Source: a virus
Direction: 5' to 3' (one strand)
Length of the DNA stretch: 57,744 bases
Virus record (IMG/VR): IMGVR_UViG_3300025525_000003
Span: 1-57,744 of that record
In this document: piece after piece, positions 42,039-49,412 of the stretch
Numbering within the stretch: position 1 is the first letter of the stretch
How the letters are laid out: every line of letters starts with the position of its first letter
Made by a program: the position numbers and the translations under genes
Notes under the pieces: model-generated
The model's input: only the letters and a program-made list of their open reading frames with translations
What the model was told of the DNA's origin: nothing
Database searches by the model: none

Positions 42039-42505
42039 GACACAAACCCCATCCTCTTATTCGTCATTGCGTGTTCACCGAACCTAGCAGTAACCGCAGC
42101 ATCAAAAGCTGCTGCGGCCTCAGCTTCCGTATCAAACGTCCCAAGAGTTATTGTTTTCCCGTCAACACGGAGGACAGCGCAAAATCGTCCTGATGGCCGT
42201 CTGTAAACCCCCTTGTATCCTGATTTTCCCCACCCCCTGCGGTTAGCATTCTGGAGTGATGGAGTTACCCACCTGCAATTGCCTGGTTCATAGCCGACTG
42301 TAGGATCTATCCTGTCGATTTGAAGTGAATCATTTGCCTCTCCCATATCCTCTAAGAAATTAGCGAATGATTCCCATCGATCACATACGGTTATTCCGGC
42401 ACCGCCGTAGTATCTGTAGAACATGTGATTTTTGTTCCGGCAACGATCTAGCATCGCTCGCCAGGCGTTGTACGTCCTAGTGCTGAGCCTCCAATATCTG
42501 GTCAT
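42035..42505 (-). CDS. HNH endonuclease with AP2 domain
   Basis: This is a 156-residue homing-type endonuclease. Residues 25-85 hold the HNH-like region (CDRWESFANFLEDMG, then IDRIDPTVGYEPGNCRWVT). Residues 95-145 form an AP2 DNA-binding domain (GYKGVYRRPSGRFCAVLRVD, then LGTFDTEAEAAAAFDAA). HNH-AP2 proteins are free-standing mobile endonucleases in phages. The gene is AT-richer than its neighbours yet is fitted into the unit by ATGA overlaps, as expected for a settled invader. Confidence 0.85.
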   Translation of the reverse strand: MTRYWRLSTRTYNAWRAMLDRCRNKNHMFYRYYGGAGITVCDRWESFANFLEDMGEANDSLQIDRIDPTVGYEPGNCRWVTPSLQNANRRGWGKSGYKGVYRRPSGRFCAVLRVDGKTITLGTFDTEAEAAAAFDAAVTARFGEHAMTNKRMGFVS

Positions 42506-43017
42506 TGCTCGAACTCCTCAAGCACCTGTTCCATCATCTCGGCACGCTGCGCCTCATCAAGGTGCGGCCACAGGTACTTGGCGGCATGCGGACCGCGCAG
42601 GAACGTCACTACCTGCTCGTGGTACTGGCGGAATTCTTCCTCGTCAGCCTTGGCATAACTGATTGACCTTGGAATCGGCACCACGCCGCCTTTCGGGCCG
42701 GCCGCCCACGTCACCCAGCCGGCGCCAACTTTCAGCCAGTAGCGGAACATTTCAAAGTTGTCGAACCGCTCCTGGGCGTCGAACAGGTGTTGCTCGATGG
42801 CCATGTGGAAACGGTGGAATGGGCCGCTGCGCGGAAACACCATGTCGACGGCAAGCATTTCACCTGGCTCGGACTCGACGAGGCGTTTCCAGACACGACG
42901 CCAGGCGCGCTTGTCGTCTCTATTGAAGCCATCCAGTGCACCGAACAGCAGTTCGCGCGCCGCGTCCATGTTCGCCGGCATGGCCTTGTCAGTTCTCAAA
43001 ATTGTGATCTTGCTCAT
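42502..43017 (-). CDS. DUF1367-like protein
   Basis: This 171-residue protein starts MSKITILRTDKAMPANMDAA at 43017 (ATGA overlap). The body matches the DUF1367 pattern, with RAWRRVWKRLVESEPGEMLA (about 37-56) and a conserved SISYAKADEEEFRQYHEQVV (about 119-138). DUF1367 proteins occur in the nin-like region of lambdoid phages and have no firm function; a DNA-replication or recombination link is inferred from context. Confidence 0.7.
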   Translation of the reverse strand: MSKITILRTDKAMPANMDAARELLFGALDGFNRDDKRAWRRVWKRLVESEPGEMLAVDMVFPRSGPFHRFHMAIEQHLFDAQERFDNFEMFRYWLKVGAGWVTWAAGPKGGVVPIPRSISYAKADEEEFRQYHEQVVTFLRGPHAAKYLWPHLDEAQRAEMMEQVLEEFEQ

Positions 43018-43328
43018 GCCGCCCTCCAAACCCGCTCCGGCCGGCCGGAAGCCGATAGCCTTTCCTCGCCCGTCGGCGCCGCCTTGCCGGCCTTCTGCAG
43101 GTCCGGCAAGCGGCGCGCAACCTGAACAGCAGTCAGATGCGTGCGCTTGGCGATTTCGTCGATGGTCTGGCCGCCATACTCGCGCAGCGTGGTCAGGATG
43201 ACGGCGCAGTGGCCGCTGGCGAATTCGCGCACCCTGGCTGCGGCTTCATGGCTGGTGCCGGGATCGCCGCGGCGCGCGTGCGTGCGCGCGTCGAACTCGA
43301 TGGCCAATTGGATGCCGGAAAATCCCAT
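43014..43328 (-). CDS. winged-helix protein
   Basis: This 104-residue protein starts MGFSGIQLAIEFDARTHARR at 43328 (ATGA overlap). Residues 40-85 form a helix-turn-helix with wing (TLREYGGQTIDEIAKRTHLT, then QVARRLPDLQKAGKA). A role in regulating or assisting replication is likely from its position after DnaB; the binding site is unknown. Confidence 0.65.
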   Translation of the reverse strand: MGFSGIQLAIEFDARTHARRGDPGTSHEAAARVREFASGHCAVILTTLREYGGQTIDEIAKRTHLTAVQVARRLPDLQKAGKAAPTGEERLSASGRPERVWRAA

Positions 43329-43414
43329 TACTTTCTCCACGCGCGTTTCTGCAACCACATGATCGCCTTGGTTATGGCGCGCTCGGCACGGGTCATTTCG
43401 ATGCCGAAGAACAT
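43328..43414 (-). CDS. 28-aa helical peptide
   Basis: This is a 28-codon frame, MFFGIEMTRAERAITKAIMW and on to RAWRK. Its start and stop each form an ATGA overlap with the neighbours (43414 and 43328), so it bridges two genes exactly, and translation would otherwise have to skip this gap. It is an amphipathic basic helix. Function unknown. Confidence 0.55.
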   Translation of the reverse strand: MFFGIEMTRAERAITKAIMWLQKRAWRK

Positions 43415-43728
43415 CACGCCGCCCGCCTTTCCTCGGCACGCGCCGCCAGCGCTCTGGATTCGGCCGCCCTGGTCGCGGCGGCTGTCTTCGCCAGAAACTT
43501 CCTCGCCTCTCCCGCCGCCTCGGCAAGGTACTGGCGGGCACCGTCGGCGTCGGTCTTCCACCAGTGCCGGAAGTCGGCGCGCAGTTCCTCGACTTGAGCC
43601 TCGGTCCAGCCGATCGTCAGGTGATGGCATGAGAGGTCTTCCATGTCCTGCCTGGCCTGCTCGTCCAGGTCGCCGGCCTTGACGCGCATCTGCGAGAAGC
43701 GGGCCGCGGCGTCAGTCGTCTTCGCCAT
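43414..43728 (-). CDS. small helical protein after DnaB
   Basis: This 104-residue protein is almost wholly helical and rich in Ala, Glu and Arg, with two Trp near 40-57 (LTIGWTEAQVEELRADFRHW). It overlaps the helicase stop by 17 bases. It might be a helicase-associated factor; no known family is visible. Confidence 0.5.
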   Translation of the reverse strand: MAKTTDAAARFSQMRVKAGDLDEQARQDMEDLSCHHLTIGWTEAQVEELRADFRHWWKTDADGARQYLAEAAGEARKFLAKTAAATRAAESRALAARAEERRAA

Positions 43729-45094
43729 AGCGCCTCCGGGTCTTTGGCTTAAGTTCTGTCACGCGGCGCGTGCCCTGGTAGGCGCAGTCCTCGAAACGAA
43801 CGTACTGGCCAAGGAAGGTTAGCCGCGCCATGCCGGTCGCCCCCTGGCGCTGCTTGCGAATGAGGACTTCCGCCGTGCCGGCGTCGGGCGAGTCCGAGTG
43901 ATAAACCTCGTCCCGATAGACGAACATGATTACGTCGGCGTCCTGCTCGAGGGCGCCGCTGTCTCGCAAGTCCGACATCATCGGCCGCCTGTCGGTGCGT
44001 TCCTCGCACTTGCGCGAGAGTTGCGACAGCGCCACCACCGGCACATTCAGTTCCTTGGCCAGCGCTTTTAGGCCGCGCGAGATTTCCTCAAGCTGGCTGT
44101 TGCGGTTGTCGCCGTCGCCTTGCATGAGTTGAAGGTAGTCGACCACCACCAGCCCCAGGCCATGCTTGCGCCGACAGGAACGGGCCTTGGCGCGCACATC
44201 CATGACGGTGAGGGCCGGCTGATCGTCGATCACCACGCGGGCCTCGGAGAGCCGCGCGATCGCGCCTGCCATGCGGTCGGCGTTCTCGCCATGCACATGA
44301 CCGTGGATCACGTCCTGCAGCGGCACCCGGCCGACAGAGGCGAGCATGCGGCTGCCCAACTGGACTTCCGACATTTCCATCGACAGCACCAGCGGGATGC
44401 CGCCGTCCAGGGCGAAACTCTGCGCGATCTGCACGCCAAGCGTCGTCTTACCCATGGCCGGCCTGCCGGCGATCAGGACCAGATCACCCGGCTGCAGGCC
44501 ACCCGACAAGGCTTGATCGAGATCCGCCAGCCCCGTCGGTACGCCGATCACCTGGCCGTTCATGCGGCGATCCATTTCGTCGAGGACGGACACCAGCACG
44601 TCTTTCAGCAGGCGCGGTTCCCGCGGCGCGGCGCCTTCGGTGAGCGACATCACCAGCGCCTGCGCATGGTTCAGCTTGTCCATGACGCCGCGTGTTTTGT
44701 CATAGACCGTCGCCGCGATCTCGTCGCCCACCGCCATCAGGCTGCGCTCCAGCGCCCGCTCACGGACGATGCGCGCGTAGTTGTGGATGTTCGCCGCCGA
44801 GGCCGTGCTGGAGGCCAGATCGACGAGATAGGCCTGCCCGCCGGCATTGTCCAGGTCGCCGGACTCGCGCAGCGCTTCGGCCACCGTCAGGATGTCCGCC
44901 TCGCGTCCGCTCTGGATCTGGCCGACGATGGCGCGGTAGATGCGCTTGTGATCGTCGCGGTAGAAGTGTTCCGGTAGGACGCTGCCGATGCGGTCAATCG
45001 CCTCGTTGTCGAGCAGCAGGCCGCCCAGCAGGGATTGCTCGGCCTCGATGCTCATGGGCGGCAGTTTCAGTTCCGGCGCGTTGGGGTGATTCAT
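43712..45094 (-). CDS. dnaB: replicative DNA helicase, DnaB family
   Basis: This is a 460-residue hexameric helicase that unwinds DNA at the phage fork. The N-terminal domain starts with PPMSIEAEQSLLGGLLLDNE (about 12-31), typical of DnaB. The RecA-like core has Walker A RPAMGKTTLG (about 208-217), LSMEMSEVQLGSRML (about 236-250) and Walker B VVVDYLQLM (about 317-325). The length fits DnaB. It follows the initiator gene with an ATGA overlap, giving the usual initiator-helicase pair. Confidence 0.93.
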   Translation of the reverse strand: MNHPNAPELKLPPMSIEAEQSLLGGLLLDNEAIDRIGSVLPEHFYRDDHKRIYRAIVGQIQSGREADILTVAEALRESGDLDNAGGQAYLVDLASSTASAANIHNYARIVRERALERSLMAVGDEIAATVYDKTRGVMDKLNHAQALVMSLTEGAAPREPRLLKDVLVSVLDEMDRRMNGQVIGVPTGLADLDQALSGGLQPGDLVLIAGRPAMGKTTLGVQIAQSFALDGGIPLVLSMEMSEVQLGSRMLASVGRVPLQDVIHGHVHGENADRMAGAIARLSEARVVIDDQPALTVMDVRAKARSCRRKHGLGLVVVDYLQLMQGDGDNRNSQLEEISRGLKALAKELNVPVVALSQLSRKCEERTDRRPMMSDLRDSGALEQDADVIMFVYRDEVYHSDSPDAGTAEVLIRKQRQGATGMARLTFLGQYVRFEDCAYQGTRRVTELKPKTRRRYGEDD

Positions 45095-45981
45095 GCGGCC
45101 TCCCGCGTGGCAAGGTCGGCCTGCCGGCCAACCGTGGTGAGGACAAACCCGTTATCGGCCGCGCGCCAGAGATCGAACCAGTTGCCCTCGATGGCGTTGA
45201 GGAAGTGCCGGCGCCAGTCGATGTAGCGCTTGGCCTTGTAGCCGGCGTCGTTGAGGTAGCGGTCGCAGAACTTCGCCCAGGCGATCTGGATCCAGTCCGG
45301 GTCAAGTCCGACCGCCTTGGCGTGGTCCCAAACCGGCTGATAGGTCGAGATCGGTTTCTCGCCTTTTGACTTGATGACTTCCAGCCATGCCTTGAAAATG
45401 ATTTTCTTCGGCTTTGGGGGGGTCTCTTTATTTCCGTTAGGAAATAAAGAGGGGGGTGTACACTGTTCCTGTTCCTGAATGCACATATTCTTGCCGATAG
45501 GCTTTCGCATAGGCTTTGCACAAGCCTTGTCGAATGCCTCGACGAATGCCTCTGGATTGTTACAATCCATTGATTTAAGGGTATTTCTTAGCGCCTCCCA
45601 AGCCTGTGCTTTGAGGTCACAATCGGGCAGCAAACTCCATGTTTTGCCCCATCCGATGACCACCTTCGGAGACTGCGGCAGGTTGTATTTCAGGGCGTTC
45701 GGCACCCAGATCAGACGGGCCTTGAAATCGGCTATGGCCAAGCCTTGCGCATAGACTTCCGCATAGGCTATGTCGAAGGCTTCAAGGGACCATTCCAGTT
45801 GTTCGGCCATGGCGGCGCGGCCGATCGACATCAAGCCGGGAATGTTCGAGGTTTGTTCGCCAACCAACAGCACCAACCAGAGGGACTGGCCGCAGGGCTG
45901 TAGTCTGGACAAGCTGCGGAACTTCTCATCGGCCCACATGCCGATCGAGACGCGCCGGTAAGGACTGAGTTCTCTACTCAC
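45091..45981 (-). CDS. replication initiator, DnaT/O-like
   Basis: This is a 296-residue protein from a GTG start at 45981 with a long G-rich ribosome site. The N-terminal part (about 1-125) has wing-helix character (FRSLSRLQPCGQSLWLVLLV, LIWVPNALKYNLPQSP). A low-complexity joint follows (about 165-200), with the 12-bp hairpin in its DNA. The C-terminal 95 residues resemble the DnaT-type domain (WIQIAWAKFCDRYLNDAGYK, then YIDWRRHFLNAIEGNW). It would load the DnaB encoded next to it. Confidence 0.7.
   Translation of the reverse strand: MSRELSPYRRVSIGMWADEKFRSLSRLQPCGQSLWLVLLVGEQTSNIPGLMSIGRAAMAEQLEWSLEAFDIAYAEVYAQGLAIADFKARLIWVPNALKYNLPQSPKVVIGWGKTWSLLPDCDLKAQAWEALRNTLKSMDCNNPEAFVEAFDKACAKPMRKPIGKNMCIQEQEQCTPPSLFPNGNKETPPKPKKIIFKAWLEVIKSKGEKPISTYQPVWDHAKAVGLDPDWIQIAWAKFCDRYLNDAGYKAKRYIDWRRHFLNAIEGNWFDLWRAADNGFVLTTVGRQADLATREAA
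45424..45451. repeat. perfect 12-bp hairpin in initiator gene
   Basis: CTCTTTATTTCC (45424-45435) and GGAAATAAAGAG (45440-45451) are exact reverse complements around a GTTA loop, flanked by G runs on both outer sides. It lies inside the linker of the initiator, as lambda's origin lies inside gene O. It encodes SLFPNGNKE. Possible roles are origin strand opening, a protein site or an mRNA structure. Confidence 0.75.
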
Positions 45982-45999
45982 ACTCCCCCCCTGGTTGAT

Positions 46000-46194
46000 T
46001 TAGTTGAATAGGTCGGGCTGACGCCGCGCAGGGAGGGAACGCCGCGTCAGTGGGGTATTTCCCCGTCCCGGTTGATTGATGGCCGCACGGATGGTTTTCA
46101 GCAGCAGCTGAATTTGGTAACGCTTGGTTTCCCGATGCTTGAGCAAGGGAATCCTTTGCGCCTGACTATTGGCGACTCGCCATAAATCAACCAT
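46000..46194 (-). CDS. small basic protein
   Basis: This 64-residue protein has an Arg/Gln/Leu-rich helical middle (RYQIQLLLKTIRAAINQPGR) and a basic tail. GGGGAG lies close before its ATG. It overlaps the previous stop by 8 bases. No known family; it may be a small regulator at the start of the early leftward unit. Confidence 0.5.
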   Translation of the reverse strand: MVDLWRVANSQAQRIPLLKHRETKRYQIQLLLKTIRAAINQPGRGNTPLTRRSLPARRQPDLFN

Positions 46195-46447
46195 GGTTCT
46201 CCCCTTGCCCCATTCCCGCCCTGCCCTGTTGCCGGTTCTGGATTAACCTGATCCTCCAGATGGTTCCGTACAGGTGGTCGTGAATGAGGTCACGCAGATA
46301 CTCGGAAACGGTTTGCCCATGCAGGACGGCCAGCGCCGACAGTCGGTCACGGTCTTCCTCGGACAGATGCGTCTTTGCTTCGGTAGTGGATTTTCCGGTC
46401 GGATTGCTGTTGGTGCTGCGCGCGAAAACCGGGTGTTCGTCGCTCAT
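46187..46447 (-). CDS. ribbon-helix-helix-like protein
   Basis: This is an 86-residue protein from the ATG at 46447, which overlaps the Cro-like stop (ATGA). Residues 22-60 read STTEAKTHLSEEDRDRLSAL and go on to a second helix ending HDHLYG, the spacing of a ribbon-helix-helix or CopG-like DNA-binding unit. As the second early gene it may be an early repressor; its operator is not known. Confidence 0.55.
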   Translation of the reverse strand: MSDEHPVFARSTNSNPTGKSTTEAKTHLSEEDRDRLSALAVLHGQTVSEYLRDLIHDHLYGTIWRIRLIQNRQQGRAGMGQGENHG

Positions 46448-46692
46448 GCCGCAGCCTTTCGTTTTCCGGATTCGCGGAGATATTTCCACTCGGCAAGGAG
46501 ATCAGGACGCAACTTCTCGCACGTCACCTTCTGGCCTGACTCCTGCTCTATGGCTACACACAGCGATTCGCCGAGCTTCTGGTTTGTCGAGATGGCCTTG
46601 CGCAGATAACCAATGGAAGTCTTGCACCTGGCAGCAAACTCATCGCGCTCGTCAGGAGATAGTGAATTGATGTATTCGAGTAATTCATTCAT
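46444..46692 (-). CDS. Cro-like repressor (YdaS type)
   Basis: This is an 82-residue protein from the ATG at 46692. Residues 10-55 form a helix-turn-helix of the YdaS/Cro kind (SPDERDEFAARCKTSIGYLR, then a recognition-like helix), followed by EWKYLRES. It is the first leftward early gene, diverging from the CI-like gene. The predicted transcription start lies about one base before the ATG, so the message may be leaderless. It would shut off lysogenic transcription on entry to the lytic path. Confidence 0.75.
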   Translation of the reverse strand: MNELLEYINSLSPDERDEFAARCKTSIGYLRKAISTNQKLGESLCVAIEQESGQKVTCEKLRPDLLAEWKYLRESGKRKAAA

Positions 46693-46699
46693 GACGTCA

Positions 46700-46728
46700 A
46701 ATTTACCCGTGGGTAATGTATTTGTCAA
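46700..46728 (-). promoter_or_regulatory. PR-like leftward early promoter
   Basis: On the minus strand TTGACA (46728-46723) and TAAATT (46705-46700) are 17 bases apart. The best operator (46703-46716) lies between and over the -10 box, so a bound repressor should block polymerase. The expected start, about 46693, falls beside the Cro-like ATG (46692). Confidence 0.7.
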
Positions 46729-46754
46729 CCCGCAGGTTATTTCCCTGTGGGGAA
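46703..46754. promoter_or_regulatory. cI-cro operators (three sites)
   Basis: A perfect 14-bp palindrome TTACCCGTGGGTAA stands at 46703-46716. Weaker relatives are at 46726-46739 (9 of 14 bases) and 46741-46754 (11 of 14, TTCCCTGTGGGGAA). The same family recurs at 48403-48441. Sites in the divergent gap and at the other early promoter are what a CI repressor needs. Confidence 0.7.
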
Positions 46755-46775
46755 AGGGAATTCACAATTGCAACG

Positions 46776-47456
46776 ATGGATAAATACGAGTACAGGCGAA
46801 CCAAATTAATCGAGGTTCGTGACAAAAAATGTGAAGGAAAGAACAGTGTTCTTGCCGCTGCTATCGGGAGAGAGCCATCTTACGTGTCGAGGATGCTTGC
46901 GGCCCCCGGGAAGGCGGGAAGAAAGCGCATCTCAGATGACATGATCGATGTTATCGAAGCTGCTTTCCCCGGCTGGCTTGGTCATGGCGGCCCTATTAGA
47001 TTCCGGGCCATAGAAACAAGCAGGGATGCAATAGACGTTCCTCTGATGAACGCAGTTGGCAGTATGGGAGTTGGGCGGCCCCTACCGGAGAACGATGCCG
47101 TGATAGATCACATGCGACTGACGCGCGCCTGGGTGCGCACAATGTTCCCATCCCTGAGTCACCCGAAGCATTTAGCCGTGTTGGCGGCTTGCGGAGATTC
47201 AATGCGCCCCACTTTCGACGATGGCGACTTGCTGTTGGTTGATACCGGTGTGGCGGACATCAAGATAGATGCGGTATACGTACTCGCGCTAGAAGATGAG
47301 TTGTACATCAAGCGATTGCAGCGCCGGCCGGACGGAAAGTATCTGATGATCTCAGACAACAAGAGCTACGAACCTTATGTCATTGATAACGGAGTGAAAC
47401 AGCGCTTTGCTGTGAAGGGGCGCGTGTTGTTTGCCTGGAACGGAAGGCGTCTGTGA
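46776..47456 (+). CDS. cI: CI-like S24 phage repressor
   Basis: This is a 226-residue LexA/CI-type repressor. The N-terminal DNA-binding domain (about 1-65) has an HTH near LAAAIGREPSYVSRMLAAPG. The C-terminal peptidase has CGDSMRPTF with Ser142 and a Lys at 179 (LYIKRL), the Ser-Lys pair for self-cleavage upon DNA damage; a V-G bond near NAVGSMG may be the cut site. It keeps the prophage silent and should be RecA-inducible. I take the ATG at 46776; an earlier in-frame start would run across the operators. Confidence 0.88.
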   Translation: MDKYEYRRTKLIEVRDKKCEGKNSVLAAAIGREPSYVSRMLAAPGKAGRKRISDDMIDVIEAAFPGWLGHGGPIRFRAIETSRDAIDVPLMNAVGSMGVGRPLPENDAVIDHMRLTRAWVRTMFPSLSHPKHLAVLAACGDSMRPTFDDGDLLLVDTGVADIKIDAVYVLALEDELYIKRLQRRPDGKYLMISDNKSYEPYVIDNGVKQRFAVKGRVLFAWNGRRL

Positions 47457-47626
47457 GCGACGCTCAATTCTCCTCACTCATGTTTTTGACTTTCTACCTT
47501 GGAGCCATGGTAATGGCATTCAAGCTGCCGCAAGTCTTTTGGTGGGTTGTCATCATTCTCTGGGCACTCTCTTTTGCGCTTAGTGGAAGCACAGAATGCG
47601 TTTCGTCTCGTTTCATCGACTGTTGA
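47453..47626 (+). CDS. 57-aa membrane protein in cI operon
   Basis: This is a 57-codon GTG frame whose start overlaps the repressor stop (GTGA), so it is probably coupled to cI. It has two hydrophobic spans (MFLTFYLGAMVMAFKL, about 10-25; VFWWVVIILWALSFALSG, about 28-45) and a Cys-containing tail. It is expressed with the repressor in lysogens if the overlap works. Superinfection exclusion or envelope change is a natural guess but not proven. Confidence 0.6.
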   Translation: MSDAQFSSLMFLTFYLGAMVMAFKLPQVFWWVVIILWALSFALSGSTECVSSRFIDC

Positions 47627-48294
47627 TTTTCTGCTCCGCGCTTCTTGCGCCGCCATGCTCGGCCATGGAATTCACGCTGGTTGGCAGCACACTGATTCTT
47701 TCTGGTGGCGTGGTCGATACTGATCTCGCAAAAATAAAAGATAACCTCGATCCGGCGAAAGTTAGGCTGATCGTACTCCACACCAATTACGGCGGAGATC
47801 TCTGGAATGCGCTGAGAATTGGCGAGAGATTAAGGGAAAGCGGTATTCACGTAACGACATCTGGCACTTGCATTTCGGCATGTGGATTAATCTTTCTGGG
47901 CGGCGCGAAGCGCACTTACAGCGATGGGCAGGAACTGAAAAAGGTAGTCGTTGGGTTGCATGGCACTTACGACAAGGATTCAAAGGAGTTAAAGACCACC
48001 AATTTGCCGCAAGTTACACACTACATTGAAAGGATGAGTGGCGGGAAATTCCCGCTCAATCTGATTGAGCGGGTGTTTCATAAACGAAATATTGAGGATG
48101 TCATTTTCTTTTTTCATCAGAAAGTGTTCAAGCGAACACCAGGCGGTGTCGTTGAATGCGTCCACGACAATAGCGGAAAGCGGATTTGCACATTAATTAG
48201 TGGCCTCGACTCGCTATCCGTTGGCGTCATCACGAGCCAGGAGATCACTATCCTTGACGATGAAGTCAAGGAGCGGCTGAAAAGCCTCATGTGA
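47596..48294 (+). CDS. exported ClpP/SppA-like protein
   Basis: This 232-residue protein has a signal peptide (MRFVSFHRLLIFCSALLAPP, cleavage likely after CSA at 21-23). The mature part has a ClpP/crotonase-like fold signature: HTNYGGDLWNALRIGERLRE (about 62-81), then TSGTCISACGLIFLGG (about 88-103) with Ser94 in the nucleophile place, and His122 in VVGLHGTYD. The gene overlaps the 57-aa membrane gene in the cI operon and is AT-richer than the phage core. It would act in the periplasm of the lysogen; activity is inferred, and the third catalytic residue is not certain. Confidence 0.65.
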   Translation: MRFVSFHRLLIFCSALLAPPCSAMEFTLVGSTLILSGGVVDTDLAKIKDNLDPAKVRLIVLHTNYGGDLWNALRIGERLRESGIHVTTSGTCISACGLIFLGGAKRTYSDGQELKKVVVGLHGTYDKDSKELKTTNLPQVTHYIERMSGGKFPLNLIERVFHKRNIEDVIFFFHQKVFKRTPGGVVECVHDNSGKRICTLISGLDSLSVGVITSQEITILDDEVKERLKSLM

Positions 48295-48332
48295 TGTGCC
48301 TCTTCATCCCCATCGATGCGTTGGCACTCAAA

Positions 48333-48354
48333 CAGGCCATCAAAGGCCTGCTTT
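48333..48354 (+). terminator. candidate terminator of cI operon
   Basis: CAGGCC (48333-48338) pairs with GGCCTG (48345-48350) around ATCAAA, with A before and CTTT after. It stands 39 bases after the ClpP-like stop and before the rightward promoter. The stem is short and the T-run weak, so termination may be partial. Confidence 0.45.
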
Positions 48355-48402
48355 ACTGTAACTAATCTCAAAAAATAGTCAGAAACACCCCGCGTAAAAA
48401 AA

Positions 48403-48444
48403 TAACCCGTGGGTATTGACTTAGAAGTTACCCGCGGGTAATAT
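48403..48444 (+). promoter_or_regulatory. PL-like promoter with two operators
   Basis: TTGACT (48416-48421) and TAATAT (48439-48444) are 17 bases apart, a strong promoter. Operators lie over both boxes: TAACCCGTGGGTAT at 48403-48416 (12 of 14) and the perfect palindrome TTACCCGCGGGTAA at 48428-48441 (13 of 14 to the cI-cro site). Transcription should start near 48451 and drive the rightward recombination operon. Confidence 0.8.
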
Positions 48445-48462
48445 CTGCGCATCATTCAATGA

Positions 48463-48951
48463 ATGAGGGTGCAGGTGCAAACACATCTTGAGGATTTCCG
48501 CCTGGCCGCGATGGCCATCGAGAACCGCGCGAAGGAAGAGGCCTCCAGCGCGCTGACCGCAAACATCTACCTGGCCAGCGCCTTCAAGGCGCGCGCCGAG
48601 GAACTGGCGCGCATGGCGGACGCCGAGGCCGCCAATTTCCGGCTGGCCGTGCGCAATCCGGTGCGGCTGGTTGCTGCCTTCTGTGGCCAGGCCGGCGGAC
48701 CCAGCGCCGAGGATATCGGCAAGGTGCTGCGCGCCTTTTGTGAGTACCTGGCGGAGCGACCCGAGTTGGCTGACGTGCGTCTGCATGTCGAGCGCGCCGC
48801 CGAGGACGCCGAATCCGCCGCCGAGGCTGATCGCATCCGTGCCGAGGAAGACCTGGACGCCGCCGCTGCCGCCGCGTCAGACGAAGCCTACGACCGCAAG
48901 GTCGACGCCGGCCTGATCGGGCGCTGCCCACTGAACCCGGAGGTCGCGTGA
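48463..48951 (+). CDS. helical early protein
   Basis: This 162-residue protein, first in the rightward operon, is rich in Ala, Glu, Arg and Asp and almost wholly helical (FRLAAMAIENRAKEEASSAL, then FKARAEELARMADAEAANFR). There is no DNA-binding or enzyme motif. It begins 12 bases after the expected transcription start. The next gene overlaps its stop (GTGA). Function unknown. Confidence 0.55.
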   Translation: MRVQVQTHLEDFRLAAMAIENRAKEEASSALTANIYLASAFKARAEELARMADAEAANFRLAVRNPVRLVAAFCGQAGGPSAEDIGKVLRAFCEYLAERPELADVRLHVERAAEDAESAAEADRIRAEEDLDAAAAAASDEAYDRKVDAGLIGRCPLNPEVA

Positions 48952-49058
48952 ACGACGAGCAGGAATTCGACTGGCTCGGCGACGCCCTCCTGTTGTTCGT
49001 TATTTGCGGCCTGTGCTTCTCGGTTGGTCTGGCAATTGGCTGGGGGGTATGGGCATGA
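48948..49058 (+). CDS. 36-aa membrane peptide
   Basis: A GTG frame overlaps the previous stop by GTGA and the next start by ATGA. It encodes a short acidic start (MNDEQEFDWLGD) and one span (ALLLFVICGLCFSVGLAIGW). The double coupling supports translation. It may alter the host envelope or host lysis timing; unproven. Confidence 0.5.
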   Translation: MNDEQEFDWLGDALLLFVICGLCFSVGLAIGWGVWA

Positions 49059-49234
49059 ATGCGAAGGTCAGGCTTTGGGACGAGGAAGACGAGCGCCGTC
49101 ACCGCGCGTTTCAGGAATGGGCAACCTCGCCCAGGCCACCCATTCAGGAAACCTACCCGCTGCACCAGATGGGTGCCGACGGCAAGCGCAAGGCGCGCTA
49201 CAGGAAGGGTGATAGCCATGAAAAAACGTCTTGA
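49055..49234 (+). CDS. small charged protein
   Basis: This 59-residue protein starts MNAKVRLWDEEDERRHRAFQ at 49055, overlapping the previous stop. It is rich in charged residues, with a Pro-rich middle and a basic tail. No family is seen. Its end overlaps the next start by 17 bases. Confidence 0.5.
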   Translation: MNAKVRLWDEEDERRHRAFQEWATSPRPPIQETYPLHQMGADGKRKARYRKGDSHEKTS

Positions 49235-49400
49235 TCGCCTCTACCTGTTCTGGCTGCACTTCCTGCGCTACGCCGAATGGATCGAACTGGCCGGCGCGAA
49301 GCAGTCCGGCAACCTCAACGCGGTCGCATTTGGTCGCGTACGTATATCCCAACTGGACCAGCAGATCGACCAGATCAGCCTGTCCTGTGCCATCAACTAA
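49218..49400 (+). CDS. 60-aa helical protein
   Basis: This 60-residue protein starts MKKRLDRLYLFWLHFLRYAE at 49218, with an aromatic amphipathic helix and a second helix near the end (SQLDQQIDQISLS). It stands just before recT. It may be a helper of the recombination genes; nothing proves this. Confidence 0.5.
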   Translation: MKKRLDRLYLFWLHFLRYAEWIELAGAKQSGNLNAVAFGRVRISQLDQQIDQISLSCAIN

Positions 49401-49412
49401 AGGAGAGCTTCA

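Noticed and set aside
46716-46775. Earlier in-frame ATG for the repressor
   Set aside because: The added 20 residues would be encoded by the operator region itself and are not repressor-like.
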